This document shows, piece after piece, positions 32,021-43,551 of a DNA stretch of 64,000 nucleotides; position 1 is the stretch's first letter, and each line of letters opens with the position of its first letter. The stretch is from Rhodocyclaceae bacterium (GTDB lineage: Bacteria; Pseudomonadota; Gammaproteobacteria; Burkholderiales; Rhodocyclaceae): positions 124,001-188,000 of the forward strand of contig JAGTRP010000005.1 in NCBI GenBank assembly GCA_018261935.1. The letters run 5' to 3'. A program made the position numbers and the translations under genes. Below the pieces are notes generated by a model, which made no database searches, was not told the origin of the DNA, and saw only the letters and a list, made by a program, of their open reading frames with translations.

Positions 32021-33676
32021 TCAACCCGTACCGAGCAGCTCCCGGGCGTGCTGGCGGGTGAGCTCGGTAATCTCGACGCCGCCCAGCATGCGGGCGATTT
32101 CGCCGACCCGGCCCTCGCCATCGAGGGGCTCGATATGGCTCAGGATGGCTTCCCCCGCTGTCGACTTGCTCACCAGCCACTGCCAGTCAGCCCGGGCCGC
32201 CACCTGGGGGAGATGGGTGACGCACAACACCTGGCGCTCCTGCCCCAGCTCCCGGAGCAGGCGGCCGACGATTTCCGCCACGCCGCCGCCGATACCGACG
32301 TCCACCTCGTCGAAAATGAGGGTGGGGACGCTGGCGGAACGGGAAGTGACCACCTGGATGGCCAGGCTGATCCGGGACAACTCTCCCCCGGACACCACCT
32401 TGGCCAAAGGCTTCGCCTCATTGCCCGCAAGCCCGGCCACGCGGAATTCCACCTGCTCCAGGCCGTAGGCGGCGCCGGCCTCCAGCGGCACCAGCGCCAC
32501 CTCGAAGCGGCCTGTGGCCAGCGCCAGCTGACGCATCAATTGGGTCACCTGCTCCGCCAGCTTGCCGCTCGCCTGCCGCCGGCCCGCCGACAATGCCCGG
32601 GCTTTCGCCATGAAATCATCCCCGGCCGCCCGGGCCGCCGCTTCCAGGGCCTCCAGATCGGCGCTTTCGTCGAGCTCCGCCAGCCGTGCCTGCCAACCGG
32701 CCAGCAGGGCAGGCAACTCCTCCGGCCGGGAGCGGTACTTGCGGGCGCAGGCATGGATGGCGTCGAGGCGGCCCTCGACCTCGGCAAGGCGGGCCGGATC
32801 CAGGTCCACCCGATCCGAGTAGCGGCGCAGGCTGGAAACCGCCTCCGACAGTTCCGCCTGCACCGATGTCAGCAGCCCCACCACTTCCTCCAGGGCCGGA
32901 TCGAAAGCCACCAGGGAGTCGAGACGGGCCGCCACGGCGTCCACTTGGCCGGCACAGGCCTCGTCGCCATCGGCCAGGGTCGCCAGGGCGAACTGGGCGC
33001 CCTCGACAAGGCCGGCGGCGTGGGCCAGGCGGCGATGCTCGCCCTCGAGTTCCTGAGATTCGGCCGCCGAAAAGGCCAGGCTTTCCACATCCCGGACCTG
33101 CCATTCCAGTTGCTCCCGTTCCCGGGCGAGGGCTTCGCCGCCGGCGCTGGCAACGGCAAAAGCCTGCTCCGCCTCCCGCCAGCGGCGGAAAGCGCCAGCC
33201 ACGCCCCGGGCCAGCTCCGCGAGTCCGGCATGGCCGTCCAGCAAGGCGCGCTGGGCATCGGGGCGCAGCAGGGACTGATGGGCGTGCTGGCCGTGGATAT
33301 CCACCAGATTTTCTGCCACTTCCCGCAACTGCTGCACGGTGGCCGCCGAGCCATTGATGTAGGCCCGGGAGCGCCCGCCGGAATCGATCACCCGGCGCAG
33401 CAGCAGTTCGTCGTCGGCGGCCAGGTCGGCGGCTTCCAGCCAGTCCCGGATGGCCGGCCGGTCGACGATATCGAATGTCGCCGCCACCTCGGCCTTGTCG
33501 CAGCCGGCCCGCACCACGCCGGCATCGGCCCGGTCCCCCAGGGCCAGGGCAAGGGCATCCACCAGGATGGATTTGCCGGCCCCCGTTTCCCCGGTCAACG
33601 CGCCGAAGCCGGCATCGAACTCCAGTTCAAGCCGGTCGACAATGACGAAATCGCGAATGGTCAGGTGGCGTAGCAT
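32021..33676 (-). CDS. recN: DNA repair protein RecN
   Basis: SMC-like ATPase acting in double-strand break repair. 551 aa. Seen: the N-terminal ATPase with Walker A GETGAGKS near residue 29, GQHAHQSLL near 134, a long coiled-coil-prone middle (about 150-350), and the C-terminal half with the ABC signature SGGELSRISLA near 428 and Walker B LIFDEVDVGIGG near 452. It follows nadK by 6 bases on the same strand. The usual cysteine-free, Arg/Glu/Ala-rich composition is present. Confidence 0.96.
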   Translation of the reverse strand: MLRHLTIRDFVIVDRLELEFDAGFGALTGETGAGKSILVDALALALGDRADAGVVRAGCDKAEVAATFDIVDRPAIRDWLEAADLAADDELLLRRVIDSGGRSRAYINGSAATVQQLREVAENLVDIHGQHAHQSLLRPDAQRALLDGHAGLAELARGVAGAFRRWREAEQAFAVASAGGEALAREREQLEWQVRDVESLAFSAAESQELEGEHRRLAHAAGLVEGAQFALATLADGDEACAGQVDAVAARLDSLVAFDPALEEVVGLLTSVQAELSEAVSSLRRYSDRVDLDPARLAEVEGRLDAIHACARKYRSRPEELPALLAGWQARLAELDESADLEALEAAARAAGDDFMAKARALSAGRRQASGKLAEQVTQLMRQLALATGRFEVALVPLEAGAAYGLEQVEFRVAGLAGNEAKPLAKVVSGGELSRISLAIQVVTSRSASVPTLIFDEVDVGIGGGVAEIVGRLLRELGQERQVLCVTHLPQVAARADWQWLVSKSTAGEAILSHIEPLDGEGRVGEIARMLGGVEITELTRQHARELLGTG

Positions 33677-33682
33677 CGGTTC

Positions 33683-34597
33683 CTATGGATGTCCCTTGGG
33701 CCGCTCGCTCCATTGCAGCTTCTGGCGCAGCATGGCGAAGTAGCTGTAGCCCGGCGGATGCAGGAAGCAGCTGGAATAATCGGAGCGCTTGAGGCGCACG
33801 CAGTCGTGCAACTGCAGGTCCTGGGTCACCTGGCCGTCGAAGTGCACCCGGGAGTCGTCGGCGTGGGTGATGCGCAGCTCGATGTCCGCATGGTCATTGA
33901 CCAGGATGGGCCGGTTGGTCAGGGCGTGGGGGCAAAGGGGCACAAGGGCGATGCCGGTCAGGGTCGGGTGCAGGATGGGGCCGCCCGCCGACAGGGAATA
34001 GGCCGTGGAGCCGGTGGGCGTCGACACGATCAGGCCGTCCGCCCGCAGGTTGTAGATGAATTCGCCGTCGATGAAGAGCTCGAATTCGATCATGCGGCCA
34101 ATGGCGCCCTTGTCCAGGACAACATCGTTGAGGGCCATGTTGGAGGCGATTTCCCGCCCGTCTCGGATAACTTCGGCATCGAGAAGCATGCGGGTCTCGG
34201 CGCTGAAGCGGCCATCCAGGAGATCATCCATGCAGGAGAGCATGTCGCTCCGGGCAATATCGGTCATGAAGCCCAGTCGCCCCTGGTTCACCCCCACCAG
34301 CGGCACCCCATAGCGGGCCAGGCGGCGGGCGGCGTTGAGCATGGTGCCATCGCCACCGAGGACGATGGCGAGATCGGCATGGGCGCCGATGTCGTTGAAG
34401 CCGCACACGATCCAACGGGACAAGTCGAGATGGCGGCCGATATGCTCGGCCGTCTCGCGCTCGATGAATACTGCCACGCCCCGCTGATGCAGATAATCGG
34501 CCAGGCGATAGAGGGATTCGGCGATTTCCAGGCTGTGATATTTGCCGATCAGGGCGATCGTGCGCGGAGAACGGGGAGAACCGAAAGCTGAGTCCAT
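33683..34597 (-). CDS. nadK: NAD kinase
   Basis: Phosphorylates NAD to NADP. 304 aa. The diagnostic GGDGTML motif is near residue 80, NDVVLDK near 155, and the glycine-rich [17 protein letters not shown] near 189. It starts divergently from hrcA, with 87 bases between the two start codons. No Shine-Dalgarno sequence is seen; a TAAATT box ends only six bases before the ATG, so a leaderless or very short-leader transcript is possible. It is followed by recN. Confidence 0.97.
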   Translation of the reverse strand: MDSAFGSPRSPRTIALIGKYHSLEIAESLYRLADYLHQRGVAVFIERETAEHIGRHLDLSRWIVCGFNDIGAHADLAIVLGGDGTMLNAARRLARYGVPLVGVNQGRLGFMTDIARSDMLSCMDDLLDGRFSAETRMLLDAEVIRDGREIASNMALNDVVLDKGAIGRMIEFELFIDGEFIYNLRADGLIVSTPTGSTAYSLSAGGPILHPTLTGIALVPLCPHALTNRPILVNDHADIELRITHADDSRVHFDGQVTQDLQLHDCVRLKRSDYSSCFLHPPGYSYFAMLRQKLQWSERPKGHP

Positions 34598-34670
34598 GGG
34601 CCGAATTTAAGCATAAAACGCCGTCGGAATGGATTGCGCGTCCGGCTCTACCGATCGGCGGATTTATTTG

Positions 34671-34676
34671 TACAAT
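34671..34676 (+). promoter_or_regulatory. Candidate -10 box of hrcA
   Basis: TACAAT lies eight bases before the hrcA ATG, which would place the transcription start at or within two bases of the start codon. No convincing -35 box and no CIRCE element (TTAGCACTC-N9-GAGTGCTAA) were found in the 87-base hrcA/nadK interval. Confidence 0.4.
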
Positions 34677-34684
34677 GACTCGCC

Positions 34685-35713
34685 ATGCTTGACGAACGAT
34701 CCCGAACCCTCCTCAAAGTCCTGGTCGAACACTACATCGCCAGCGGCCAGCCGGTCGGTTCCCGCGCCCTCTCCCGCTACTCCGGCCTCGATCTGTCGCC
34801 TGCCACCATCCGCAACGTGATGGCCGACCTCGAGGATGCTGGCTTCGTCGCCAGCCCCCACACTTCCGCCGGCCGGGTGCCGACGGCCCGGGGCTACCGC
34901 CTGTTCGTGGACAGCCTGCTCACCGTCCAGCCCCTGGAGGCGCTCCAGCTCGGCAGGATCGAGGACGCCCTCCATGCCAACCGGCCCCAGCAGCTCATCG
35001 CCAACGCATCCCAGTTGCTCTCCAGCCTGACCCATTTTGCCGGCATCGTCGTGGCACCGCGCCGGACTGCGCCGAAAATCCGCCAGATCGAGTTCCTCAA
35101 TCTGTCCGAAAAGCGCATTCTGCTCATCATCGTCACCGCCGAAGGGGACGTGCAGAACCGCATCCTGCTGACGGAAAAGCCCTACAGCCCGGCGGAGCTG
35201 GTAAGCGCGGCCAACTACCTGAACCAGAATTTCGCCGGCCTGGATTTCGAGCAGATCCGCTCCCGCCTGCACGCCGAACTGAAACAGCTGCGCAACGACA
35301 TCAGCCCCCTCATGCAGGCCGCCCTGGAGGCAGGCAACGAAGCCCTGTCCGACGACTCGGGCCACTACGTCATCTCCGGCGAGAAGAACCTGCTGGACGT
35401 GGAGGAGCTGTCTTCCAACATGCAGCGGCTGCGCCAGTTGTTCGATCTCTTCGAGCAGAAGTCCGGCCTCGTCCGCCTCCTCGACCTCTCCCACCTGGCC
35501 GACGGCGTGCAGATTTTCATCGGCGGCGAAGCCGGCATCGCCCCCCTGGACGAATGCAGCGTAGTCACCGCCCCCTACGAGGTGAATGGCCAGGTGGTCG
35601 GTTCGGTGGGCGTCATCGGACCGACACGCATGGCTTACGAACGGGTCATTCCCATCGTCGACATCACCGCCAAGCTGCTGTCCAGCGCCCTCACCCACCA
35701 GACTGCCGCCTGA
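34685..35713 (+). CDS. hrcA: Heat-inducible transcription repressor HrcA
   Basis: Repressor that binds CIRCE elements upstream of chaperonin genes and depends on GroEL for folding. 342 aa. The N-terminal winged helix ([15 protein letters not shown] near 17, [17 protein letters not shown] near 38) and the HrcA signature [16 protein letters not shown] near 61 are clear. The start [11 protein letters not shown] is conserved, though no ribosome-binding site precedes it. Its stop overlaps the hemH start (TGATG). grpE-dnaK-dnaJ lies 4 kb downstream under a sigma-32-type promoter, so the two heat-shock controls coexist. Confidence 0.96.
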   Translation: MLDERSRTLLKVLVEHYIASGQPVGSRALSRYSGLDLSPATIRNVMADLEDAGFVASPHTSAGRVPTARGYRLFVDSLLTVQPLEALQLGRIEDALHANRPQQLIANASQLLSSLTHFAGIVVAPRRTAPKIRQIEFLNLSEKRILLIIVTAEGDVQNRILLTEKPYSPAELVSAANYLNQNFAGLDFEQIRSRLHAELKQLRNDISPLMQAALEAGNEALSDDSGHYVISGEKNLLDVEELSSNMQRLRQLFDLFEQKSGLVRLLDLSHLADGVQIFIGGEAGIAPLDECSVVTAPYEVNGQVVGSVGVIGPTRMAYERVIPIVDITAKLLSSALTHQTAA

Positions 35714-36816
35714 TGCCCCGATTTTCCCCCGAGCCGGCCTACCAGCATGGCACCCCGGCCCACACGGCGGTGGTCCTCATCAACCTCGGCTCCCCGGAAG
35801 CGCCCACCGCGCCGGCCCTGCGCCGCTACCTCAAGGAATTCCTCTCCGACCCCCGGGTGGTCGAGTTCCCCCGCCCGCTCTGGTGGATGATCCTGAACGG
35901 CATCATCCTCAATATCCGGCCGAAGAAATCGGCGGCAAAGTACGCCGCCGTCTGGACCCCCGATGGCTCGCCCCTGAAGGCGCACACCGAGCGCCAGGCC
36001 AAGCTCCTGGCCGGCCACCTGGGCGAGAGCGGCCACCGGGTCAAGGTCGCCTGGGCCATGCGCTACGGCGCCCCGTCCGTTTCCGAGGTGCTGTCCAGGC
36101 TGAAAGCCGAAGGCGCCAGCCGCATCCTGCTGGTGCCCATGTACCCGCAATACGCCGCCAGCACCACCGCCACCGCCCTCGACGCAGCCTGCGCCTGGCT
36201 CTCGCGCACCCGAAACCAGCCGGAAATCCGCAGCATCCGCAATTTCCACGACGACGAGGGCTATCTCGCCGCCCTCGAACAGAGGGTCCGCGCCCATTGG
36301 CAGACCAACGGCCTGCCGGGCGCCGACACCCGCCTCCTCATCAGCTTCCACGGCCTGCCCCGGCGCAGCCTCGACCTCGGCGACCCGTACCACTGCGAAT
36401 GCCGCAAGACGGGGCGGCTCCTGGCCGAACGCCTCAATCTGCAGCCCGGGCAGTACGAGGTCAGCTTCCAATCCCGTTTCGGCCGGGCGGAGTGGCTGCA
36501 ACCCTACACCTCGGCCACCCTGGAGGCCATGGCCAAGTCCGGCGTCCGGCGCGTCGATGTCATCTGCCCCGGCTTTGTCGCCGATTGCCTGGAGACCCTG
36601 GAAGAAATCGCCCTTGAAGGCAAGGCCACCTTCCTCGGCGCCGGCGGCCGGGAATACCACTACATCCCCGCCCTCAACGAGGAACCCCGCTGGATCGAGG
36701 CGCTGGCCCGCCTGGTCGATCGCCACCTGCAAGGCTGGCCAACCCGCGACCTGCCCAACCCGGAAAGCCTCCAGGAATCGGCCCGCCGCGCCCGGGCCCT
36801 GGGTGCGCCCACCTGA
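35713..36816 (+). CDS. hemH: Ferrochelatase
   Basis: Inserts ferrous iron into protoporphyrin IX, the last step of protoheme synthesis. 367 aa. Seen: [32 protein letters not shown] in the N-terminal domain (quoted in part as [10 protein letters not shown] near 22), the ferrochelatase signature SFHGLPRR near 213 with the catalytic His, and [15 protein letters not shown] near 255 with a conserved Glu. The ATG at 35713 overlaps the hrcA stop by one base; the frame stays open upstream inside hrcA but is not coding there. Co-translation with a heat-shock repressor is typical of betaproteobacteria. Confidence 0.96.
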   Translation: MPRFSPEPAYQHGTPAHTAVVLINLGSPEAPTAPALRRYLKEFLSDPRVVEFPRPLWWMILNGIILNIRPKKSAAKYAAVWTPDGSPLKAHTERQAKLLAGHLGESGHRVKVAWAMRYGAPSVSEVLSRLKAEGASRILLVPMYPQYAASTTATALDAACAWLSRTRNQPEIRSIRNFHDDEGYLAALEQRVRAHWQTNGLPGADTRLLISFHGLPRRSLDLGDPYHCECRKTGRLLAERLNLQPGQYEVSFQSRFGRAEWLQPYTSATLEAMAKSGVRRVDVICPGFVADCLETLEEIALEGKATFLGAGGREYHYIPALNEEPRWIEALARLVDRHLQGWPTRDLPNPESLQESARRARALGAPT

Positions 36817-36893
36817 GAAAATTAGCTGCGCCGGCCCCCTCAACTCGGTCCCGGAACTGCCGTTAACCACTTGTCGGAGTAACGGAGACCGTC

Positions 36894-37952
36894 ATGCGAA
36901 TCACCAGTGCCAACCTCCAGATGGCGGCGACCCACGTCGCCAGCCAACGCCACGAAATCAGTCAATCCCTGCGGATGTGGGTCGGAAACGAACGCCCCGA
37001 CTTCGAAGGGCGCCAGGGCCGCCAGGGACCGACAGCCGACAAGGCGCACATTTCCGATGCCGGTAAAGCCGCCCAAAGCCGCGAAGCCCACGCCGCGGAG
37101 AAGGATGACGAGTCCAGGAGCAGCGACCCCAAGCTCGAACTGATCCGGACCATGCTGGAGTTCCTCACCGGCCGAAAAATCAAGATCTTCGACGCCAGCG
37201 AACTGAACGCTTCCACCGCGACGGAACAGCCTGCCGACCCGAACCAGGCGGCGGCCCCGGAAGCTGATCAGCGCCCCGCCGGCTACGGGGTCGAATACGA
37301 CTACCACGAATCCTACAGCGAGACGGAACAGACCACCTTTTCGGCCGCCGGCACCGTACGCACGGCGGATGGCCGGGAAATCAGCTTCCAGCTCGGTTTT
37401 TCCCTGGCCCGCAGCTACCAGGAGGAGAGCAATGTCAGCCTGCGCCTTGGCGACGCGGTCCGCAGAAAAGACCCCCTGGTTCTCAATTTCTCCGGCACCG
37501 CCGCCCAATTGACCGACACCCGCTTCAAGTTCGACCTGGACGCCGATGGGGCGGCAGACCAGATCAACTTCGTCGCGCCGGGCAGCGGTTTCCTCGCCCT
37601 GGACCGAAATGGGGACGGCAAGGTCAACGACGGTTCAGAACTTTTTGGCCCTGCCACCGGCGACGGTTTCCGCGAACTGGCGGCACTGGACAGCGACCGC
37701 AACGGCTGGATAGACGAAAACGACCAGACTTACCAGGATCTCCGCCTCTGGACCAAAGACGCCAATGGCAACGACCAGCTAAAGTCCCTAGCCGAAGCTC
37801 AAGTGGGCGCCATCGCCCTGGCCCACGTCAGCACGCCGTTCGATATCAAGGATGACTTAAACATAATGACCGGCCAGGTGCGCTCTTCCGGGGTTTTTTT
37901 GCAGGAAGATGGCAAGGCTGGCACAATCCAACAAATCGACCTGACTGTCTGA
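36894..37952 (+). CDS. Hypothetical protein with EF-hand/RTX-type calcium-loop region
   Basis: Unknown protein of 352 aa. No N-terminal signal peptide is seen. The N-terminus (MRITSANLQM, SLRMWVG near 25) is followed by a charged, disordered-looking stretch (35-80), then a beta-rich central part (about 130-210). Residues 213-310 resemble the C-terminal block of RTX-type secreted proteins: FDLDADG at 213, DRNGDGKVNDG at 237, an EF-hand-like loop with D266, D268, N270, G271, I273, D274 and D277, then LRLW and a third Asp/Asn-rich turn at 289. Ca2+ binding is inferred. GGAG precedes the ATG. It lies between hemH and a heme-c chemoreceptor gene; a role is not known. Confidence 0.72.
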   Translation: MRITSANLQMAATHVASQRHEISQSLRMWVGNERPDFEGRQGRQGPTADKAHISDAGKAAQSREAHAAEKDDESRSSDPKLELIRTMLEFLTGRKIKIFDASELNASTATEQPADPNQAAAPEADQRPAGYGVEYDYHESYSETEQTTFSAAGTVRTADGREISFQLGFSLARSYQEESNVSLRLGDAVRRKDPLVLNFSGTAAQLTDTRFKFDLDADGAADQINFVAPGSGFLALDRNGDGKVNDGSELFGPATGDGFRELAALDSDRNGWIDENDQTYQDLRLWTKDANGNDQLKSLAEAQVGAIALAHVSTPFDIKDDLNIMTGQVRSSGVFLQEDGKAGTIQQIDLTV

Positions 37953-38003
37953 TGAATGATAAAAGGCAGCAGCCAAAGTGCATCTAAAAAGAGGGGGAAT
38001 CTG

Positions 38004-39623
38004 ATGCCGAGCTTTGCCAACTGGAAGATCTGGGTTCGCCTTACGGCGGCCATCTGGCTGGTGTTGGTAATTGTCTGGACAGGCATGATTTTTTGGTCCA
38101 GCCAGGTTAACCGCGACACCGCTATCCGCCAGGCCCAGGATTTTTCCCAGAGCATCCACGAAATGGCCATGGCCGGCCTGACCGGGATGATGATTACCGG
38201 CACCGTCGGGCAGCGGGAAGTCTTCCTCGACCAGATCAAGCAACTCTCCATCATCAAGGATCTCCACGTCGCCCGCAGCGACGCCGTCGTCAAGCTCTTC
38301 GGGCCGGACACCAAGAGCAACCGGGAACTGGACAACCTCGAAAAGCAGGTCATGCAGACCGGCACGCCGTATACCGCCGTCGAGCGCCAGGATGGCAGCT
38401 CCTTCCTGCGGGTGATCAACCCCACCAAGGCCTCCCAGAACTATCTCGGCAAGAACTGCATCGCCTGCCACCAGGTCCCCGAAGGCACGGTGCTCGGCGT
38501 GGTGAGCATGAAGGTTTCCCTGGATTCGGTCGAAGCCGAAGTCGCCAATTTCCGGCTCAAGATCGCCGGCGCGGCCCTGGGTGTCATCGGCATCCTGCTG
38601 GTGGTCATCTATTTCCTCACCCACCATTTCGTCACCGAACCCCTGGAAGAACTGCGCAAAGGCCTGGAGGACATCGCCTCCGGCGAAGGCGACCTGACCC
38701 GCCGGCTACCGGTCAAGGGCCAGGACGAAGTCGGCCAGGCGGCCGCTGTCTTCAACCAGATGATGGAAAACTTCAGCGGCCTGGTGCGGCAGGTGCGGGA
38801 CGCCGCCGCCCAGGTATCCTCCAAGGTGGATTCCCTGTCGGAAAGCGCCGACCTGGTGGCCCGCAGCTCCCACCAGCAGGACGAAAAGTCCAACGATGCG
38901 GCCAACGCCGTCGAGCAGCTGGTGGCCAGCATCTCCTCCATCGCCCAGAGCGCCGGCCACGTCCAGCACCAGTCCCAGGAAAGCCTCAACCGGGCCGAGG
39001 AAGGCAGCCGCAACCTGAACGTCCTCCTGGAAGAGATGAACGTCGTGGAAAAGGCGGTCAAGCAGATGGCGGAGTCGGTCAATGAGTTTGTCCGCAATAC
39101 CGAAGCCATCACCCACATGACCCGGGAAGTGAAGGATATCGCCGAGCAGACCAACCTCCTCGCCCTCAACGCCGCCATCGAAGCCGCCCGAGCCGGGGAA
39201 CAGGGCCGCGGCTTCGCCGTCGTCGCCGACGAGGTGCGCAAGCTGGCCGAAAAATCGGGGCGCTCCGCCAGCGAGATCGATGCCATCACGGCCACCATCA
39301 GCGCCCAATCGGTTTCGGTGCGCCGCACCATCGAGGAAGGACTGGAGCACTTGACCAGCAGCCAGGCCTCCGTCGGCACCGTCGCCAATGTCCTGCAGGC
39401 CACCAACGGCTCGGTGGCGGAAGTGGGCGACGGCCTCGACGCCATCGCTGCCGCTACCGACCAGCAGCGCCGCGTTTCCGGCGACGTCGAGTCCAGCATC
39501 GAGGCCATCGCCCAGATGGCTCGCGACAACAGCGGCGCCGTTGAACAGACCGCTGGCGCCGCCCACGACCTGAAGAATCTCGCCAACGGACTGCAGGGCA
39601 TGGTCGGCCGCTTCAAAGTCTGA
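38004..39623 (+). CDS. Methyl-accepting chemotaxis protein with periplasmic heme-c motif
   Basis: Inner-membrane chemoreceptor of 539 aa. Order: first membrane helix (about 10-31), a periplasmic domain of ~155 residues, second helix (about 187-206), HAMP (207-260), and a cytoplasmic signalling domain with the conserved hairpin tip ([19 protein letters not shown], near 378-396; [16 protein letters not shown] after it). The periplasmic domain contains a CIACH motif at 152-156, the CxxCH site for covalent heme c, so the likely stimulus is redox state, oxygen or NO. GAGGGGG precedes the ATG at 38004; an in-frame ATG at 37956 has none. It interrupts the usual hemH-grpE neighbourhood and ends at a strong terminator. 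No che genes are adjacent. Confidence 0.93.
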   Translation: MPSFANWKIWVRLTAAIWLVLVIVWTGMIFWSSQVNRDTAIRQAQDFSQSIHEMAMAGLTGMMITGTVGQREVFLDQIKQLSIIKDLHVARSDAVVKLFGPDTKSNRELDNLEKQVMQTGTPYTAVERQDGSSFLRVINPTKASQNYLGKNCIACHQVPEGTVLGVVSMKVSLDSVEAEVANFRLKIAGAALGVIGILLVVIYFLTHHFVTEPLEELRKGLEDIASGEGDLTRRLPVKGQDEVGQAAAVFNQMMENFSGLVRQVRDAAAQVSSKVDSLSESADLVARSSHQQDEKSNDAANAVEQLVASISSIAQSAGHVQHQSQESLNRAEEGSRNLNVLLEEMNVVEKAVKQMAESVNEFVRNTEAITHMTREVKDIAEQTNLLALNAAIEAARAGEQGRGFAVVADEVRKLAEKSGRSASEIDAITATISAQSVSVRRTIEEGLEHLTSSQASVGTVANVLQATNGSVAEVGDGLDAIAAATDQQRRVSGDVESSIEAIAQMARDNSGAVEQTAGAAHDLKNLANGLQGMVGRFKV

Positions 39624-39642
39624 ACGGGCCGACGCCACCCCG

Positions 39643-39670
39643 AACCCCGGGCACCGCCCCGGGGTTTTTT
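39643..39670 (+). terminator. Rho-independent terminator after the chemoreceptor gene
   Basis: An 8-bp stem AACCCCGG / CCGGGGTT with a short GC-rich loop is followed by TTTTT and ATTTTT. It lies 20 bases past the stop codon and directly before the grpE promoter, so grpE is insulated from upstream transcription. Confidence 0.9.
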
Positions 39671-39690
39671 ATTTTTGGCGGATAAAGGGG

Positions 39691-39719
39691 CTTGAACCCT
39701 GGGATTGCGCCCCAATCTA
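39691..39719 (+). promoter_or_regulatory. Sigma-32 (heat-shock) promoter of grpE-dnaK-dnaJ
   Basis: CTTGAA (39691-39696) and CCCCAATCTA (39710-39719) are separated by 13 bases. This closely matches the sigma-32 consensus CTTGAAA - N13-15 - CCCCATnTA. It follows the terminator and lies about 28 bases before the grpE ATG. Confidence 0.85.
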
Positions 39720-39746
39720 TCCCTAAGTTTTTTCGGAGAACACCGT

Positions 39747-40313
39747 ATGTCGAACAGTGAAAACCCCCAGGAGACCCTGCCGGGCACCCAAGCCGCTCCT
39801 GAAGCGGGAGCCGCGGCCGCATCCGCCGCCGCCCCGGAGACGACCGATAGCCTCCCCAGCCTGGAAGAGCAGCTGCGCCAGGTGGAGCTGAAGGCCACCG
39901 AACACTACGACGCCTGGCTGCGGGCCAAGGCGGAAACCGAGAACGTGCGCCGCCGGGCCCAGGAAGACATCGCCAAGGCCCACAAATTCTCGATCGAGAA
40001 ATTCGCCGGCGAACTCCTGGCCGTCAAGGACAGCCTGGAAGCTGCCCTGGCCAGCCAGGAGCAGACGGTGGAAAGCCTCCACGCCGGCGTCGAGCTGACC
40101 CTGAAGCAATTGGTCGCCGCCTTTGACAAGTCCGGCCTCAAGGAACTGAATCCGGCGGGCGAAAAATTCGACCCCCACAAGCACCAGGCCATCGGCATGG
40201 TGGAGTCCGACCAGGAAGCCAATACCGTGGTCACCGTGCTCCAGAAGGGCTATCTGATCGCCGACCGCGTCCTGCGCCCGGCCCTGGTCATGGTAGCCAA
40301 GGCCAAGGATTGA
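39747..40313 (+). CDS. grpE: Nucleotide exchange factor GrpE
   Basis: Releases ADP from DnaK and acts as a thermosensor in the chaperone cycle. 188 aa. A low-complexity Ala/Glu-rich N-terminus (1-45) is followed by the long helix ([27 protein letters not shown], about 60-90) and the GrpE signature at the end ([15 protein letters not shown] near 144; [21 protein letters not shown] near 163). GGAG lies 8 bases before the ATG at 39747; an upstream in-frame codon at 39705 falls within the promoter and is rejected. First gene of the grpE-dnaK-dnaJ unit. Confidence 0.97.
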   Translation: MSNSENPQETLPGTQAAPEAGAAAASAAAPETTDSLPSLEEQLRQVELKATEHYDAWLRAKAETENVRRRAQEDIAKAHKFSIEKFAGELLAVKDSLEAALASQEQTVESLHAGVELTLKQLVAAFDKSGLKELNPAGEKFDPHKHQAIGMVESDQEANTVVTVLQKGYLIADRVLRPALVMVAKAKD

Positions 40314-40336
40314 AAAACCGGGGCAAGCCCCCATCT
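40310..40336 (+). promoter_or_regulatory. Candidate second sigma-32 promoter ahead of dnaK
   Basis: TTGAAA (40310-40315, overlapping the grpE stop codon) and CCCCATCT (40329-40336) are spaced by 13 bases, again like the sigma-32 consensus. A small hairpin (GGGGC AA GCCCC) overlaps the -10 box, so this may instead be RNA structure. Confidence 0.4.
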
Positions 40337-40377
40337 CACGTACATCGGAACACTGCTTACTCAGTAAAGGATTGAAT

Positions 40378-42312
<1,935 letters not shown>

Positions 42313-42328
42313 ACTAAGAATGCTTCAC

Positions 42329-42369
42329 GGCACCGAGACACCGGGATGCAGCCGGTGCACCTCGGTGCC
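42329..42369 (+). other. Long interrupted hairpin between dnaK and dnaJ
   Basis: Outer arms GGCACCGAG (42329-42337) and CTCGGTGCC (42361-42369), 9 bp, enclose inner arms CACCGG (42339-42344) and CCGGTG (42352-42357) with a 7-base loop. TTTGTC follows. It lies 17 bases after dnaK and 23 before dnaJ: probably a partial terminator or mRNA-stabilising structure lowering dnaJ relative to dnaK. Confidence 0.75.
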
Positions 42370-42392
42370 TTTGTCTATTGACGGGTAGGGAA

Positions 42393-43529
42393 ATGTCAAA
42401 ACGCGACTATTACGAAATCCTCGGCCTCAATCGCGACGCCAGCGAGGAAGAAATCAAGAAGGCCTACCGCAAGCTGGCCATGAAACACCATCCGGACCGG
42501 AATCCGGACAATCCCGGAGCCGAGGATAAGTTCAAGGAGGCCAAGGAGGCCTACGAGATCCTTTCCGACGGCCAGAAGCGGGCAGCCTACGACCAGTTCG
42601 GCCACGCCGGCATCGACCCCCAATCCGGCATGGGCGGGGGTTTCGGCGGCGCCGGCATGGGGGGCTTCGCCGATGCCTTCGGTGGCATCTTCGACGAGAT
42701 TTTCGGCGGCCACCGGGGCGGCGGCGGTGGGCGCTCCAACGTCTACCGCGGCGCCGACCTGCGCTACAACCTGGAAATCAGCCTGGAACAGGCTGCCCAC
42801 GGCACCGAGACCAAGATCCGCATCCCCACCATGGAGGTGTGCGGAAGCTGCCAGGGCAGCGGTGCCAAAGCCGGCACCCAGCCCAAGACCTGCCCGACCT
42901 GCAGCGGTTCGGGACAAGTCCGCTTGCAGCAGGGTTTCTTCTCCATCCAGCAGACCTGCCCCAAGTGCCACGGCACCGGCCGTTTCATCCCGGACCCCTG
43001 CGGCACTTGCCACGGCGCCGGCCGCATCAAGCAGCACAAGACCCTGGCGGTCAAGATCCCGGCCGGTGTGGATGAAGGCGATCGCATCCGCCTGGCAGGC
43101 GAAGGCGAGCACGGCGTCAACGGCGGCCCGCCGGGGGACCTCTATGTGCAGATTCACCTGAAATCCCATCCGGTCTTCCAGCGGGATCACAACGACCTGC
43201 ACTGCGAAATGCCCATTTCCTTCACCACCGCCGCCCTCGGCGGGGATATCGAGATTCCGACCCTGGACGGGGCGGCGAAGATCAAGATCCCATCCGAGAC
43301 CCAGTCGGGCCGCGTCTTCCGCCTGCGGGGTAAGGGCATCAAGGGCGTGCGCAGCCATACCCATGGCGACCTTCTTTGCCACGTGGTGGTGGAAACCCCG
43401 GTGAACCTGACGGAACGCCAACGGGAACTCCTGCAGGAACTGGAGGAGATCAGCCGGGACAACGATGCCACCCACAACCCCCGGGCCCGGTCCTGGATGG
43501 ACAAGGTCAAGGAATTTTTCGGCCAGTAG
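42393..43529 (+). CDS. dnaJ: Chaperone protein DnaJ (Hsp40)
   Basis: Co-chaperone that stimulates DnaK ATPase and delivers substrates. 378 aa. Order: J domain with HPD (about 33-35), Gly/Phe-rich linker (75-115), and a zinc domain with four CxxCxGxG repeats ([32 protein letters not shown]; about 150-213), then the two beta-barrel substrate domains. The ATG at 42393 gives [10 protein letters not shown], with AGGG upstream. A long inverted repeat follows the stop. Confidence 0.98.
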   Translation: MSKRDYYEILGLNRDASEEEIKKAYRKLAMKHHPDRNPDNPGAEDKFKEAKEAYEILSDGQKRAAYDQFGHAGIDPQSGMGGGFGGAGMGGFADAFGGIFDEIFGGHRGGGGGRSNVYRGADLRYNLEISLEQAAHGTETKIRIPTMEVCGSCQGSGAKAGTQPKTCPTCSGSGQVRLQQGFFSIQQTCPKCHGTGRFIPDPCGTCHGAGRIKQHKTLAVKIPAGVDEGDRIRLAGEGEHGVNGGPPGDLYVQIHLKSHPVFQRDHNDLHCEMPISFTTAALGGDIEIPTLDGAAKIKIPSETQSGRVFRLRGKGIKGVRSHTHGDLLCHVVVETPVNLTERQRELLQELEEISRDNDATHNPRARSWMDKVKEFFGQ

Positions 43530-43551
43530 TCTTATCCGCGGTGGATATCCC

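Noticed and set aside
37935-37955. Partial match (ACTGTCTGA) to the structured repeat
   Set aside because: It is only nine bases, lies in the coding end of the EF-hand/RTX-like gene and lacks the rest of the element.
42600-42760. GGC-rich repetitive stretch in dnaJ
   Set aside because: This is the normal Gly/Phe-rich linker of DnaJ, not a separate repeat.
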